A stretch of 64,000 nucleotides of DNA, taken from assembly GCA_964599775.1 (NCBI GenBank), contig CAZRGZ010000003.1:31471-95470 (forward strand), given 5' to 3'. This document shows positions 1-8,578 of this stretch, one piece after another; within the stretch, counting starts at the first letter, position 1, and every line of letters starts with the position of its first letter. The position numbers and the translations under genes were made by a program. The DNA is from CAZRGZ01 sp964599775. Lineage in GTDB: Bacteria > Patescibacteriota > Saccharimonadia > Saccharimonadales > Saccharimonadaceae. Below the pieces are notes generated by a model, which did no database searches, was not told the origin of the DNA, and saw nothing but the letters and a program-made list of their open reading frames with translations.

Positions 1-984
1 GTGCTGGTTGCCGTCCTGGCCATCCTCGAGATCTCGTTGTCGTTCGACAACGCCGTAGTCAACGCGAAGATCCTCGAGCGGATGAGTCCGCTGTGGCAGA
101 AGATCTTTCTGACCATCGGCATCGCCATCGCGGTGTTCGGCATGCGGCTGGTGTTCCCGCTGGTCATCGTCGGCATCACCGCCAAGATGGGGCCGGTGGA
201 GGCGTTCGAACTGGCGCTGAACGAGCCGGAACGGTACCGCCACGCGATGGAGGAAGCGTACCCAACCATCGCAGCGTTCGGCGGGATGTTCCTGCTGATG
301 CTGTTCCTGAACTTCGTGTTCGAGGACCGCGACGTGCGGTGGCTGACGTGGCTGGAGAAGCCGCTGTCGGTCATCGGCAAGCTGGAGCAGCTGTCGGTCA
401 TCGTCGCGGGTAGCACGCTCACGCTGGTCGCCGTGGTCTGGGCAACCGACCCCGGTGATGTCATGGTTGCGGGCGTGCTCGGCATGGTCACTTACCTCCT
501 GGTTAACGGGCTCGGTGAGCTGTTCTCCAAGGCGAGCGACATCGACCCCGACGAAAACGACAAGAACGAAGTCGTCATCCGGCGGTCCGGCCCGAGCAAT
601 GCGGCCAAAGCCACTGGCAAGGCAGGGTTCTTCCTGTTCCTGTACCTCGAGGTGCTGGACGCCTCGTTCAGCTTCGACGGCGTCATCGGCGCGTTCGCGA
701 TCAGCACCGACCCGATCGTCATCGCGCTAGGCCTCGGCATCGGCGCCATGTATATCCGGTCGCTGACGGTGTTCCTCGTCCGCAAGGGGACGCTGCACAC
801 CTACGTCTACCTGGACCATGGGGCCCACTGGGCGATCGGTGCCCTCGCTGCCTGCATGCTGATCGGCATCGGCGGCCACGTCCCCGAGTGGATCACCGGC
901 GGCCTCGGCGCAGGGCTGATCATCGCTGCGTTCGTCAGCTCCGTGCTCCAACGACGCACCGAAGCTGCCAGCAACGCAGCCTAG
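1..984 (+). CDS. DUF475/TerC-family integral membrane protein, N-terminus outside window
   Basis: Multi-pass membrane protein of the DUF475 branch of the TerC superfamily, proposed metal-ion transport or metal-resistance proteins. The visible 327 residues begin in the first conserved segment (SFDNAVVN, about residues 14-21) and include the second acidic motif (DASFSFDGVIGAFAI). Comparison with the complete paralogue at 41338-42393 suggests about 45 N-terminal residues lie before base 1, so the GTG at base 1 is probably not the true start. Codon third positions are almost all G or C, unlike tyrS next to it. The gene ends in a strong hairpin terminator that abuts the convergent tyrS stop. It looks like a horizontally acquired cassette; transported substrate unknown. 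Confidence 0.85.
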   Translation: MLVAVLAILEISLSFDNAVVNAKILERMSPLWQKIFLTIGIAIAVFGMRLVFPLVIVGITAKMGPVEAFELALNEPERYRHAMEEAYPTIAAFGGMFLLMLFLNFVFEDRDVRWLTWLEKPLSVIGKLEQLSVIVAGSTLTLVAVVWATDPGDVMVAGVLGMVTYLLVNGLGELFSKASDIDPDENDKNEVVIRRSGPSNAAKATGKAGFFLFLYLEVLDASFSFDGVIGAFAISTDPIVIALGLGIGAMYIRSLTVFLVRKGTLHTYVYLDHGAHWAIGALAACMLIGIGGHVPEWITGGLGAGLIIAAFVSSVLQRRTEAASNAA

Positions 985-987
985 CGG

Positions 988-1036
988 CAAGCCCGCTCCT
1001 CTACCGCAACATGCGGATGGGGAGCGGGCCTGTTTT
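988..1036 (+). terminator. Rho-independent terminator of the GC-rich DUF475 gene
   Basis: Perfect 9-bp stem gcccgctcc / ggagcgggc with a roughly 20-nt loop, followed by ctgttttttaa. The T run ends one base before the convergent tyrS stop codon (1037-1039). Confidence 0.85.
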
Positions 1037-2251
1037 TTAATGCACTAGAATAAAGCTATTTTTGCCTTTTTTCACGAGGGATATCTCATGCAGTGTTTTG
1101 GATTCGGCAATCTTTTCGCCATTTACGCTTACTGCTTGATTGGCAATGAGCCGGCGTGCTTCACCCTTGCTCTTAGCTAGCCCTGTTTCCACCAGCAGCG
1201 TCACAATATCTTGCCCTAATGTCCCTGTAGGGATTTCATTTGCTAATAATTCTTGCTCGTCCTGCGAAAGCGCTTGAATATTCTCATCGCCAAACAGCAC
1301 GTTCGTTACTCGCTCCACACTCTTGGCGCGTGCCTCACCATGTACTAGCTTGGTCACTTCGAACGCTAAGACTTTCTGTGCTTCGCGAGCGCCAGGATTG
1401 GCTTGTGCGCGTTGCTGGAGCTCTTCAACTTCATCTTTAGAAAGCAAAGTATAGATTTTTATATAATCAAATACCCCCTCATCATCCGCATTGAGCCAAA
1501 ATTGGTAGAACTTATAGACGCTGGTTTCATTCTCATTTAACCAAATTGCGCCACCTTCGCTTTTGCCAAATTTTTTACCCGTGGTTTTATTAATTACGAG
1601 CGGGGTTGAGTATACATGTGCCTCGCCACCTTCAAGTTTGCGGATCATCTGTGCACCAACTATACTATTGCCCCATTGGTCGCTCCCACAAATTTGTAGG
1701 TTAACACCATATTCGCGGTATAGGTGCAAGAAATCATACCCCTGAATAAGCGCATAGCTAAATTCGGCATAACTTATACCAGCCCCGCCTTCGCCAATAC
1801 GGCTTTTCACAAAATCGCGGTCTAGTAGCTGTGTCATCGAAAAATGCTTGCCCACTGTACGTAAAAAGTCGAGGTAGTTAATATTCTTAAACCAGTCGTA
1901 ATTATCGACTATCGTAAAATCCATACCATCAAAAACACGCGTGTATTCGGTGGCAATACCCTCTTTATTGGCGGCTATTTCGTCAAGCGGCTTTAGCTCA
2001 CGCTCCTCGCTTTTGCCATCTGGGTCGCCAATCATACCGGTTGCCCCGCCAACAAGCAAAATTGCCTTGTGGCCATGGGCAATAAAATGCCGCACCATCA
2101 TTGCCGCCGCCAAGTTGCCAATTGTCATAGAATGAGCACTAGGGTCAACCCCAAAATAAAAGGTAAACTGCCTCTCATCTAGCTCGGTCACACTTTTTAA
2201 GGTGGTTTGATTGACAAACCCGCGCCACTGCAGTTCCTCGGAAAGGGTCAT
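1037..2251 (-). CDS. tyrS: Tyrosyl-tRNA synthetase
   Basis: Class I aminoacyl-tRNA synthetase charging tRNA-Tyr; cytosolic. The 404-residue protein has the HIGH-like motif as HSMTIG near residue 41, the tyrosine/ATP pocket segment (GGATGMIGDPDGKS), a QWGNS segment, the KMSKS-type loop KFGKSEG near residue 230, and a C-terminal S4 RNA-binding domain (about 340-404). Length is normal. ATG start is preceded by GAGG with 9-nt spacing. A TATAAT lies about 40 nt upstream on the minus strand; I see no T-box in the short leader. Convergent with the GC-rich DUF475 gene. Confidence 0.96.
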   Translation of the reverse strand: MTLSEELQWRGFVNQTTLKSVTELDERQFTFYFGVDPSAHSMTIGNLAAAMMVRHFIAHGHKAILLVGGATGMIGDPDGKSEERELKPLDEIAANKEGIATEYTRVFDGMDFTIVDNYDWFKNINYLDFLRTVGKHFSMTQLLDRDFVKSRIGEGGAGISYAEFSYALIQGYDFLHLYREYGVNLQICGSDQWGNSIVGAQMIRKLEGGEAHVYSTPLVINKTTGKKFGKSEGGAIWLNENETSVYKFYQFWLNADDEGVFDYIKIYTLLSKDEVEELQQRAQANPGAREAQKVLAFEVTKLVHGEARAKSVERVTNVLFGDENIQALSQDEQELLANEIPTGTLGQDIVTLLVETGLAKSKGEARRLIANQAVSVNGEKIAESKTLHEISLVKKGKNSFILVH

Positions 2252-2410
2252 GTTCTCTACCTCATATTTATACTGAAATTTTACTGTTTTTTATTATACA
2301 CTTTTTAAGAATTTAGGGGAAATAGAATAACCTAGATGGGTTGTCGGGTGCACTCAAATATTTTACTCACGTAAACGCCAAGTAGCTTGCATTTTATGGA
2401 GCAAAAGCTT

Positions 2411-2416
2411 TATAAT
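2411..2416 (+). promoter_or_regulatory. -10 box of the penicillin-binding protein gene
   Basis: TATAAT, preceded at 18 nt by TTGCAT. The start codon (GTG 2435) is about 18 nt further on, giving a very short leader. Confidence 0.55.
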
Positions 2417-2434
2417 AGAGTACAGTGAATAAGC

Positions 2435-5134
2435 GTGAAGGATACCAAATTTGTGATTAAAAAACCTAAAAGGGGCGCCCACGGGTTAAACGTGTATTCC
2501 AACCTTTCTGCCAAACGCCGGAGCAAAAAAGATGCCAAGGCGCGCAAGAAAGCCGAGTACCTCGCTAGCCTTCCGAAGCACCCAGTCAAGCGCTTGCTGT
2601 ACCGCATGCACCCCAAGCGCTTCTTTGCCTATTGGTTTAGCAAAGAAGGCCTGTTTATGGCGCTTAAAATCACTGGAGTAGCAATTCTACTGGCCATTCT
2701 TTTCACCGGTGCTCTGTTCGCCTACTTCCGCCAAGAGCTCGATCAAATTCGTCCTGAAGAGCTCGCCAAGCGCGTGCAAACCACCGTTACCCGTTACTAC
2801 GACCGTAATGATATTCTTTTATGGGAAGATAAAGGCGAAAACGACTACCGCCTGGCTGTTGATTCTAATGAATTATCGCAGTATTTAAAGGATGCAACCG
2901 TTGCCATTGAAGACCGTGATTTTTATGACCATGCTGGCGTTAGCCTACAAGGTATTGGCCGTGCCCTGGTGAATAACTTTTCTGGCGGTAATGTGCAGGG
3001 TGGCTCTACCTTGACCCAGCAATTAGTAAAGCAAGTATTTATTAGTGAAGAAGAAGCGCAAAAACGCGGCATTAGCGGTATCCCGCGGAAGATTAAGGAA
3101 TCCATCTTGGCAATCGAGGTGGAGCGTATGTACAACAAAGACCAAATCCTCACCCTTTATCTCAATGAGTCTCCTTATGGTGGGCGACGTAATGGCGCTG
3201 AATCTGCAGCACAGACCTACTTTGGAAAATCGGCGAAAGATTTAAATCTTGCCGAAGCCTCACTCATTGCCGGTATCCCGCAGCAACCAGGCATTTATGA
3301 TCCTTACAACCCCGCTGGTCATGAAGCCTTGCTTGCCCGACAACACGTTACTCTAAACAATATGGCTGAACTTGGATATATTACAAAGAAGGAAGCCGAG
3401 GAAGCAAAAAAGGTACCGGTTCTTGACCAAATTCGCCCCGAATCTGACCAATTTAAAGACATAAAGGCACCACACTTTGTGCAAATGGTACGGGCTGATC
3501 TTGAAGAGGAGCTTGGTAAAGCCACAGTTGGCCGCGGCGGCTTAACCGTTAAAACCACACTTGATTGGCGTGTTCAGGAGGTAGTCCAAACTGCTATTCA
3601 TGACCTATTTGAATCTTCACTACCGCAAACCGCAGGCTTTAATAACAGCGCTGCTACTATAGTTGATTCACAAACTGGTCAAATTCTCGCCCTGCAGGGT
3701 AGTCGTGACTACAATTATCCAGGCTATGGGCAAGACAATGCGGCGGATGCTTTTATCCAACCAGGTTCAAGTATTAAGCCATTAGTGTTCTCAGCGCTCT
3801 TTAAGCAAAAACCAGCAGGACAACCTAACTATGGTGCTGGAACTATTTTAAGCGACGAGAATATTGACTCATTAGTTGGGTATGACCTAAATAACTTCGA
3901 TAATCGGTTCCGCGGTAACATTCCTATCCGTAGTGGTCTGGCCGAATCGCGTAATATTCCAGCGGTAAAAGCCTATCTTATATCAGGCCGAAGTGAAGTC
4001 TTGCAGACCATTTGGGATGCTGGCGACAAGAGCTACTGTACACAGGGTGTTGACCAGGATGCTGGCGCCGCGCTTGCCATTGGTGGCTGTGGGCTAAAGC
4101 AAACTGAACATGCCAATGCTTTCGCTACTTTTGCTCGGATGGGCCAATATAAACCAGTTTCTAGTGTTTTGGAGGTGAAAAACACTGATGGCGATATCCT
4201 GAAACAGTGGAAGGATGAAGGGAAACAAGCCTTTGACTCACAAATTGCCTATATTATCAGCGATATACTCAGTGATGACGCCGCACGAGCACCTTCGTTT
4301 GGCGCCGGTGCAGCCGGTCTCAACGTCCCGGGCGTCAAGACGGCAACGAAAACCGGTACCTCTAACATTGGCGATGACTCAAAAGACCTTTGGATGATGA
4401 GCTACACACCGAAGGCCTCCTTAGGTATCTGGGTTGGAAATAACGATACGAGTCCTATGAACCACGCACTTTCAAGTATTATTGGCCCGACGGTCAGCCA
4501 GATTATGGGGCCAATCCATACAGATATCTTCCAGCCTGAAGGCACTTGGGCACCTGGTGATTGGTTTGAACGACCAGAAGGTGTACAAGACCTAAATGTC
4601 GGTGGGCGAACTGATTTGTTCCCTTCTTGGTACTCATCTGAGCAGCGAAACAATGGCGAGGCCATGACCTTCGACCGAGTATCAAAGAAAAAAGCAACCG
4701 ACTGCACCCCTGACGCTGCCCGTATCGAAATTAATGTACAAAAGATACGCGACCCAGTGACCAATCGTGAAACCATTATTGCCCCTGATGGCTACAATGG
4801 CACTGAAGAGGATGACCTACATAAATGTGATGACGTAAAGCCGTTCGTATCTTCGATTTCAGCAAACAGAATTGGCTCATCGAACCGTTACCGAATCGCT
4901 GCTAACGTGAACCAGGGAACGCACGGCATACAAACTGTTGAGCTCACAGCCGATGGACAAACAGTCACGCTATCGGGCAACTACAGGACCGAGATAACTT
5001 TCTCGAGCCCTGGCCAGAAAACGATTACCGTAAAAGTTGTTGACAGCGCACTCTATGAAGGTTCGGCCTCACAAACCATTACCGTACCTGGAGGAAGAGC
5101 GAATAGGAGCGGCGACAATAACGACGATGAGTGA
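2435..5134 (+). CDS. mrcA: Class A penicillin-binding protein (bifunctional transglycosylase/transpeptidase)
   Basis: Polymerises and cross-links peptidoglycan at the outer face of the membrane. Of 899 residues, 1-73 are a basic cytoplasmic tail and 74-98 a membrane anchor. The GT51 glycosyltransferase domain has catalytic Glu159 in EDRDFYDH, then GGSTLTQQLVKQ and the KIKE/YLNE motifs. The transpeptidase domain carries SSIK, SRN and KTGTS motifs. A C-terminal Ig-like/PASTA-like segment (about 825-885) and a charged tail follow. GTG start fits the short leader. Ends with TGA and a strong terminator. Shows that this organism keeps its own peptidoglycan wall. The exact PBP1 subtype is not decided here. 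Confidence 0.95.
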   Translation: MKDTKFVIKKPKRGAHGLNVYSNLSAKRRSKKDAKARKKAEYLASLPKHPVKRLLYRMHPKRFFAYWFSKEGLFMALKITGVAILLAILFTGALFAYFRQELDQIRPEELAKRVQTTVTRYYDRNDILLWEDKGENDYRLAVDSNELSQYLKDATVAIEDRDFYDHAGVSLQGIGRALVNNFSGGNVQGGSTLTQQLVKQVFISEEEAQKRGISGIPRKIKESILAIEVERMYNKDQILTLYLNESPYGGRRNGAESAAQTYFGKSAKDLNLAEASLIAGIPQQPGIYDPYNPAGHEALLARQHVTLNNMAELGYITKKEAEEAKKVPVLDQIRPESDQFKDIKAPHFVQMVRADLEEELGKATVGRGGLTVKTTLDWRVQEVVQTAIHDLFESSLPQTAGFNNSAATIVDSQTGQILALQGSRDYNYPGYGQDNAADAFIQPGSSIKPLVFSALFKQKPAGQPNYGAGTILSDENIDSLVGYDLNNFDNRFRGNIPIRSGLAESRNIPAVKAYLISGRSEVLQTIWDAGDKSYCTQGVDQDAGAALAIGGCGLKQTEHANAFATFARMGQYKPVSSVLEVKNTDGDILKQWKDEGKQAFDSQIAYIISDILSDDAARAPSFGAGAAGLNVPGVKTATKTGTSNIGDDSKDLWMMSYTPKASLGIWVGNNDTSPMNHALSSIIGPTVSQIMGPIHTDIFQPEGTWAPGDWFERPEGVQDLNVGGRTDLFPSWYSSEQRNNGEAMTFDRVSKKKATDCTPDAARIEINVQKIRDPVTNRETIIAPDGYNGTEEDDLHKCDDVKPFVSSISANRIGSSNRYRIAANVNQGTHGIQTVELTADGQTVTLSGNYRTEITFSSPGQKTITVKVVDSALYEGSASQTITVPGGRANRSGDNNDDE

Positions 5135-5178
5135 AGAGATCGTTTCAGAGATGCTTTTGGAAGGTAATTAATTACAGT

Positions 5179-5206
5179 AAGACCCCGCTTTTCGCGGGGT
5201 CTTTGA
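5179..5206 (+). terminator. Terminator of the PBP gene
   Basis: Stem agaccccgc / gcggggtct with a TTTT loop, then TTTG. It lies between two convergent genes and may serve both strands. Confidence 0.8.
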
Positions 5207-5263
5207 TTGCCCTATAGGTCGTCTCTTTGATCCATAATAAAACTCCCAAAAGAGTTCCTATGC

Positions 5264-6175
5264 CTATGTATCATGGGAGCGATTAGCCAGCTCTATAAGT
5301 GCGTCCTCTTTAGTTGGTTTGGGTAAATTTTGCCTTGTTTTCTTTTGTTGAGTGGTGAAAGACTTTTGCTTTTTTGCATCCTTCGATAAAGTTGGCTGTT
5401 TATGCTTGCCTGGCTTTTCTTTTTTATCAACTTGTTGACTCGCGTGTGGAGCCCGTGCGATATGCTTTTTAGACTTCCCATCCTCAACACGCTTTGCAAA
5501 CATCATTTTCCCTGCCTGAGTTTGTAGTACGCGTGTAAATTCAACTTGCGCGGTCTGTCCTATCAAGTGGCTGGAATGTTCCACCACCACCATGGTTCCA
5601 TCTTCGAGATATCCCACCGCCTGATGCGCGTCACTGCCTTTTTGTACTAATTCAAGTTGACGCCGTTCACCTGGCAAATGGGTGGCACGCAATGCCTGAG
5701 CAAGCTCATTGACATTCAGCACCACCACGCCTTCAACTTGCGCTACTTTATTAAGATTGTAATCTACTGTACAAAGTTCGGCGTTATACTTTTTTGCGAG
5801 CTCCACAAGCTGCGTATCCACGCCTTGCGGCGCTCGACCATCTTGTAGGATTTGCACGGTAACATTTTTTAATTGCTGTAGCTCATGTATGACATCAAGG
5901 CCATACCGAGCACGAGATCGTTTCTCCTGGTCGGCATTATCTGCCATGTACTGAAGTTCGGCCACTACACTGCGCGGAATAATTAATGCTCCAGCTATAA
6001 ACCCAGAGCGTGCAATAGAAATAATTCGACCGTCAATCAGTACCGAAGTATCAACTAGTATAGCAACACCACCTTTACGTTTTATTTTATTGCTCCGTTT
6101 TAATGTCATGTAAGTCGTTTGTGCACCGATAATCACTAATAGTGCAAAACTAAACAGCTGTAAATAGTAGTTCAT
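5264..6175 (-). CDS. Membrane-anchored PIN-TRAM domain protein (YacL-like)
   Basis: N-terminal membrane segment (about 5-22), then a PIN nuclease-fold domain (about 38-165) with acidic residues in LVDTSVLIDGRI, ELQYMAD and CTVDYNLN. A TRAM RNA-binding domain follows (about 170-230), then a long lysine-rich tail (about 235-303). PIN-TRAM proteins of this type are presumed RNA-acting but their substrate is unknown. The start lies 9 nt after the radA stop with AAAGGA between them, so it is co-transcribed downstream of radA. The basic tail is longer than in YacL-type proteins I know and may add RNA binding. Confidence 0.85.
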   Translation of the reverse strand: MNYYLQLFSFALLVIIGAQTTYMTLKRSNKIKRKGGVAILVDTSVLIDGRIISIARSGFIAGALIIPRSVVAELQYMADNADQEKRSRARYGLDVIHELQQLKNVTVQILQDGRAPQGVDTQLVELAKKYNAELCTVDYNLNKVAQVEGVVVLNVNELAQALRATHLPGERRQLELVQKGSDAHQAVGYLEDGTMVVVEHSSHLIGQTAQVEFTRVLQTQAGKMMFAKRVEDGKSKKHIARAPHASQQVDKKEKPGKHKQPTLSKDAKKQKSFTTQQKKTRQNLPKPTKEDALIELANRSHDT

Positions 6176-6184
6176 GTTTTTCCT

Positions 6185-7534
6185 TTACTTTTTTAAATAC
6201 GTCACCAGCGCATCGCGCAAGTTTTTTACCTCACGAACAAAATCGTGCTTTGGCTTTGTTGCTGGCGCGAGGGCAAACGAAAACCCCAATTTCTGCGCTT
6301 CGGCAATACGTCGCTCAACGCTGTGGGCACTTCGGATTTCACCACCTAAGCCCACTTCGCCAAACACCACGGCGTTTTCATCGAGTTTATGGCCAGCTGC
6401 TGCTGAAGCAACCGCCATGCATACCGCAAGATCCGCAGCAGGGTCACTGATCTTTAGGCCTCCAACGATATTTATATAGATATCTTTATCAGATAAATTC
6501 AATTTTGTCCGCTTTTCTAATACCGCTATTAAAAGATTAAGACGATTAAGGTCAAATCCAGAGGCCGTACGTTTAGGGTACCCGAAATGCGTCGGGTTGA
6601 CAAGCGCCTGAATCTCTACCAAAAGCGGACGGTTGCCTTCAAGCGTCGCAAGCACCACCGAACCGTCGGCGCTTTGACGCTCTGCCAGTAGGGCTGCCGA
6701 AGGATTCACCACCGGTGCGAGGCCACTGTCACCCATTTCAAATAAAGCTGCTTCACTTGTGGAGCCATAGCGATTTTTTATAGCACGAACAATTTTGAAC
6801 CCACCATAGCGGTCACCTTCGAACTGTAGTACTACATCGACCAAATGCTCTAATACTTTAGGGCCAGCAATACTCCCTTCTTTTGTGACATGGCCAACGA
6901 GAATTACTGTGGTATTGGTTTCTTTAGCCGCCCGAATAATCACATTGCTCGAATTTGTTATTTGACTGACCGTGCCTGGCGCCGATGCGATCTCGGCTAG
7001 ACTTACTGTCTGCATGGAGTCAACAATAACAAACTTGTAGCTCCCCGTGCGAATAGTTGCCGCAATGTCGTCAGCGCTCGTTGAGGCAACCAGTGCAAGC
7101 TGCTCACCTTCATGTGCACCGAGCCGTATTGCGCGTAGTTTAATTTGTCCTGCGGACTCCTCGCCACTGACATACAGTACAGAGTGTTTTTTTGCTATGT
7201 GTGCTGCCGACTGTAAGAGTATCGTGCTTTTACCAATCCCCGGCTGACCCGCCATCAACACCACACCACCGGGCATGTATCCGCCGCCAAGTACCGTATC
7301 GAGCTCAGCAAAACCGCTTGACAAGCGGTTTACGACATCTTCGGTTGCCACCTCGCTCAGGTGTTTTGGCTTGAGCACCACACCGCTGCTTTTTGCCACC
7401 GCCGATTTGCCTGCAGTTTCGACCGACTGTTCTAATAAGCTGTTCCAGGCGCCACAATTATCACACCGCCCCGACCATTTCGGAAAGCTTGCCCCACATT
7501 GTTGACAGATATATTTTGTACGAGATTTGGACAT
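6185..7534 (-). CDS. radA: DNA repair protein RadA
   Basis: RecA-related ATPase that promotes branch migration in recombinational repair. The 449 residues comprise an N-terminal C4 zinc finger (CQQC...CDNC, about 10-31), Walker A GQPGIGKST near residue 97, the RadA signature KNRYG near residue 256, and a C-terminal Lon-protease-like domain that lacks proteolytic function in this family. Length is normal. The ATG is preceded by TATACT at 7542-7547 with only 7 nt between, so the mRNA is probably leaderless. First gene of a two-gene operon with the PIN-TRAM gene. Confidence 0.96.
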   Translation of the reverse strand: MSKSRTKYICQQCGASFPKWSGRCDNCGAWNSLLEQSVETAGKSAVAKSSGVVLKPKHLSEVATEDVVNRLSSGFAELDTVLGGGYMPGGVVLMAGQPGIGKSTILLQSAAHIAKKHSVLYVSGEESAGQIKLRAIRLGAHEGEQLALVASTSADDIAATIRTGSYKFVIVDSMQTVSLAEIASAPGTVSQITNSSNVIIRAAKETNTTVILVGHVTKEGSIAGPKVLEHLVDVVLQFEGDRYGGFKIVRAIKNRYGSTSEAALFEMGDSGLAPVVNPSAALLAERQSADGSVVLATLEGNRPLLVEIQALVNPTHFGYPKRTASGFDLNRLNLLIAVLEKRTKLNLSDKDIYINIVGGLKISDPAADLAVCMAVASAAAGHKLDENAVVFGEVGLGGEIRSAHSVERRIAEAQKLGFSFALAPATKPKHDFVREVKNLRDALVTYLKK

Positions 7535-7594
7535 TATCTATAGTATAACAGATTAACCAAGGTGACGCTCGATCCTTCATGCAACAAATAATGA

Positions 7595-8578
7595 CTACAC
7601 TGATGGCACAGGTTCTGGCGTACTATCTAAACTCCGCTGCAAGCTTTCATGCTGCACATTCAGCGCATCCAGCTCGGCCTTTTTCTGGTTATAAACTTCA
7701 CGTTGCGCCTCAATAGCTACATACTCGTTTTCTAGTGCTGTTTGCTGCGCCAAAAGATTGTCACGTGCTTGGTTAAATTCAGCCTGTGAAGCAAATCCCC
7801 CAGGCGTATTAGCACGAGCATTGAATGCCTGAATATCACCATTGAGCAATGTAATGGCTTCGTTGTAGGCCTGCGTTCGGCTGTTAATCTCTTCGGCGAG
7901 CGCATTTAATTCAGTTATCAGTATTTTTTGCTGTTCACGCAAATCGCGGAAGACGCTTTCGTACTGATGAAACAGTGCAACAACGGTTTGACGATCTGCA
8001 AAATAGCGCCGATAATGCTCTTCTAGATTGGCATCAATATCCGCCACCTCGGTACCGATGATAGAATGAAGCTCGTTTGTCCTATCGGCATCAGGTAGGC
8101 TATCATATACCTTCAGTCGTTCAAGCAGTTCTGGGCTTGCTCTATCGAGTTCAGCCTCTAAAAGCGCACCTAAACGTTGCTGTTCGTCGCCCGGCAAGCG
8201 TTCGTATGCGGCGTGTAGCATTTCGTGTGCAGCGGTTACCTCACGTACGCCGTCAAGCCGTTCATCTTCTACATTATAGACATAAATCCGCTGCCCGACG
8301 TAACAGCCGAGGATTACAGCGTGTTCCTCTTGGTTGCCACAGTGCTCATTAAATGCCGATTGATCAGCCAGCTCTGGCCGGGAGGCATAAAAATAGAATT
8401 CGCCATCATCTTGCATGGTTGCTCGTTCAGCCAGCGCTCGTATGTCTTGAGAAGGCTGATAATTCCAAACGGCAATTCGGTCAAGCATAAACTGATGATT
8501 CAAAAAAATCCAGGCCGCAATAGCAAGTAAAACAAAGCTCAGTATGAGCTGTATGCTCCTACCGCCGCGAGTCGCCAT
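7595..8578 (-). CDS. Membrane-anchored protein with HExxH motif and coiled coil
   Basis: 327 residues: an N-terminal transmembrane segment (about 9-27), then an extracytoplasmic region with HEMLHAAY near residue 118, matching the HExxH zinc-metallopeptidase signature. Two cysteines (CGNQ...LGC) precede it and could form a disulfide. The second half (about 200-320) is alpha-helical and coiled-coil rich. The start codon overlaps the clpC stop (TAATG), so it is translated with clpC and probably shares its stress promoter. I do not recognise a named family. Zinc-protease activity is inferred from one motif and could be wrong. Confidence 0.7.
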   Translation of the reverse strand: MATRGGRSIQLILSFVLLAIAAWIFLNHQFMLDRIAVWNYQPSQDIRALAERATMQDDGEFYFYASRPELADQSAFNEHCGNQEEHAVILGCYVGQRIYVYNVEDERLDGVREVTAAHEMLHAAYERLPGDEQQRLGALLEAELDRASPELLERLKVYDSLPDADRTNELHSIIGTEVADIDANLEEHYRRYFADRQTVVALFHQYESVFRDLREQQKILITELNALAEEINSRTQAYNEAITLLNGDIQAFNARANTPGGFASQAEFNQARDNLLAQQTALENEYVAIEAQREVYNQKKAELDALNVQHESLQRSLDSTPEPVPSV

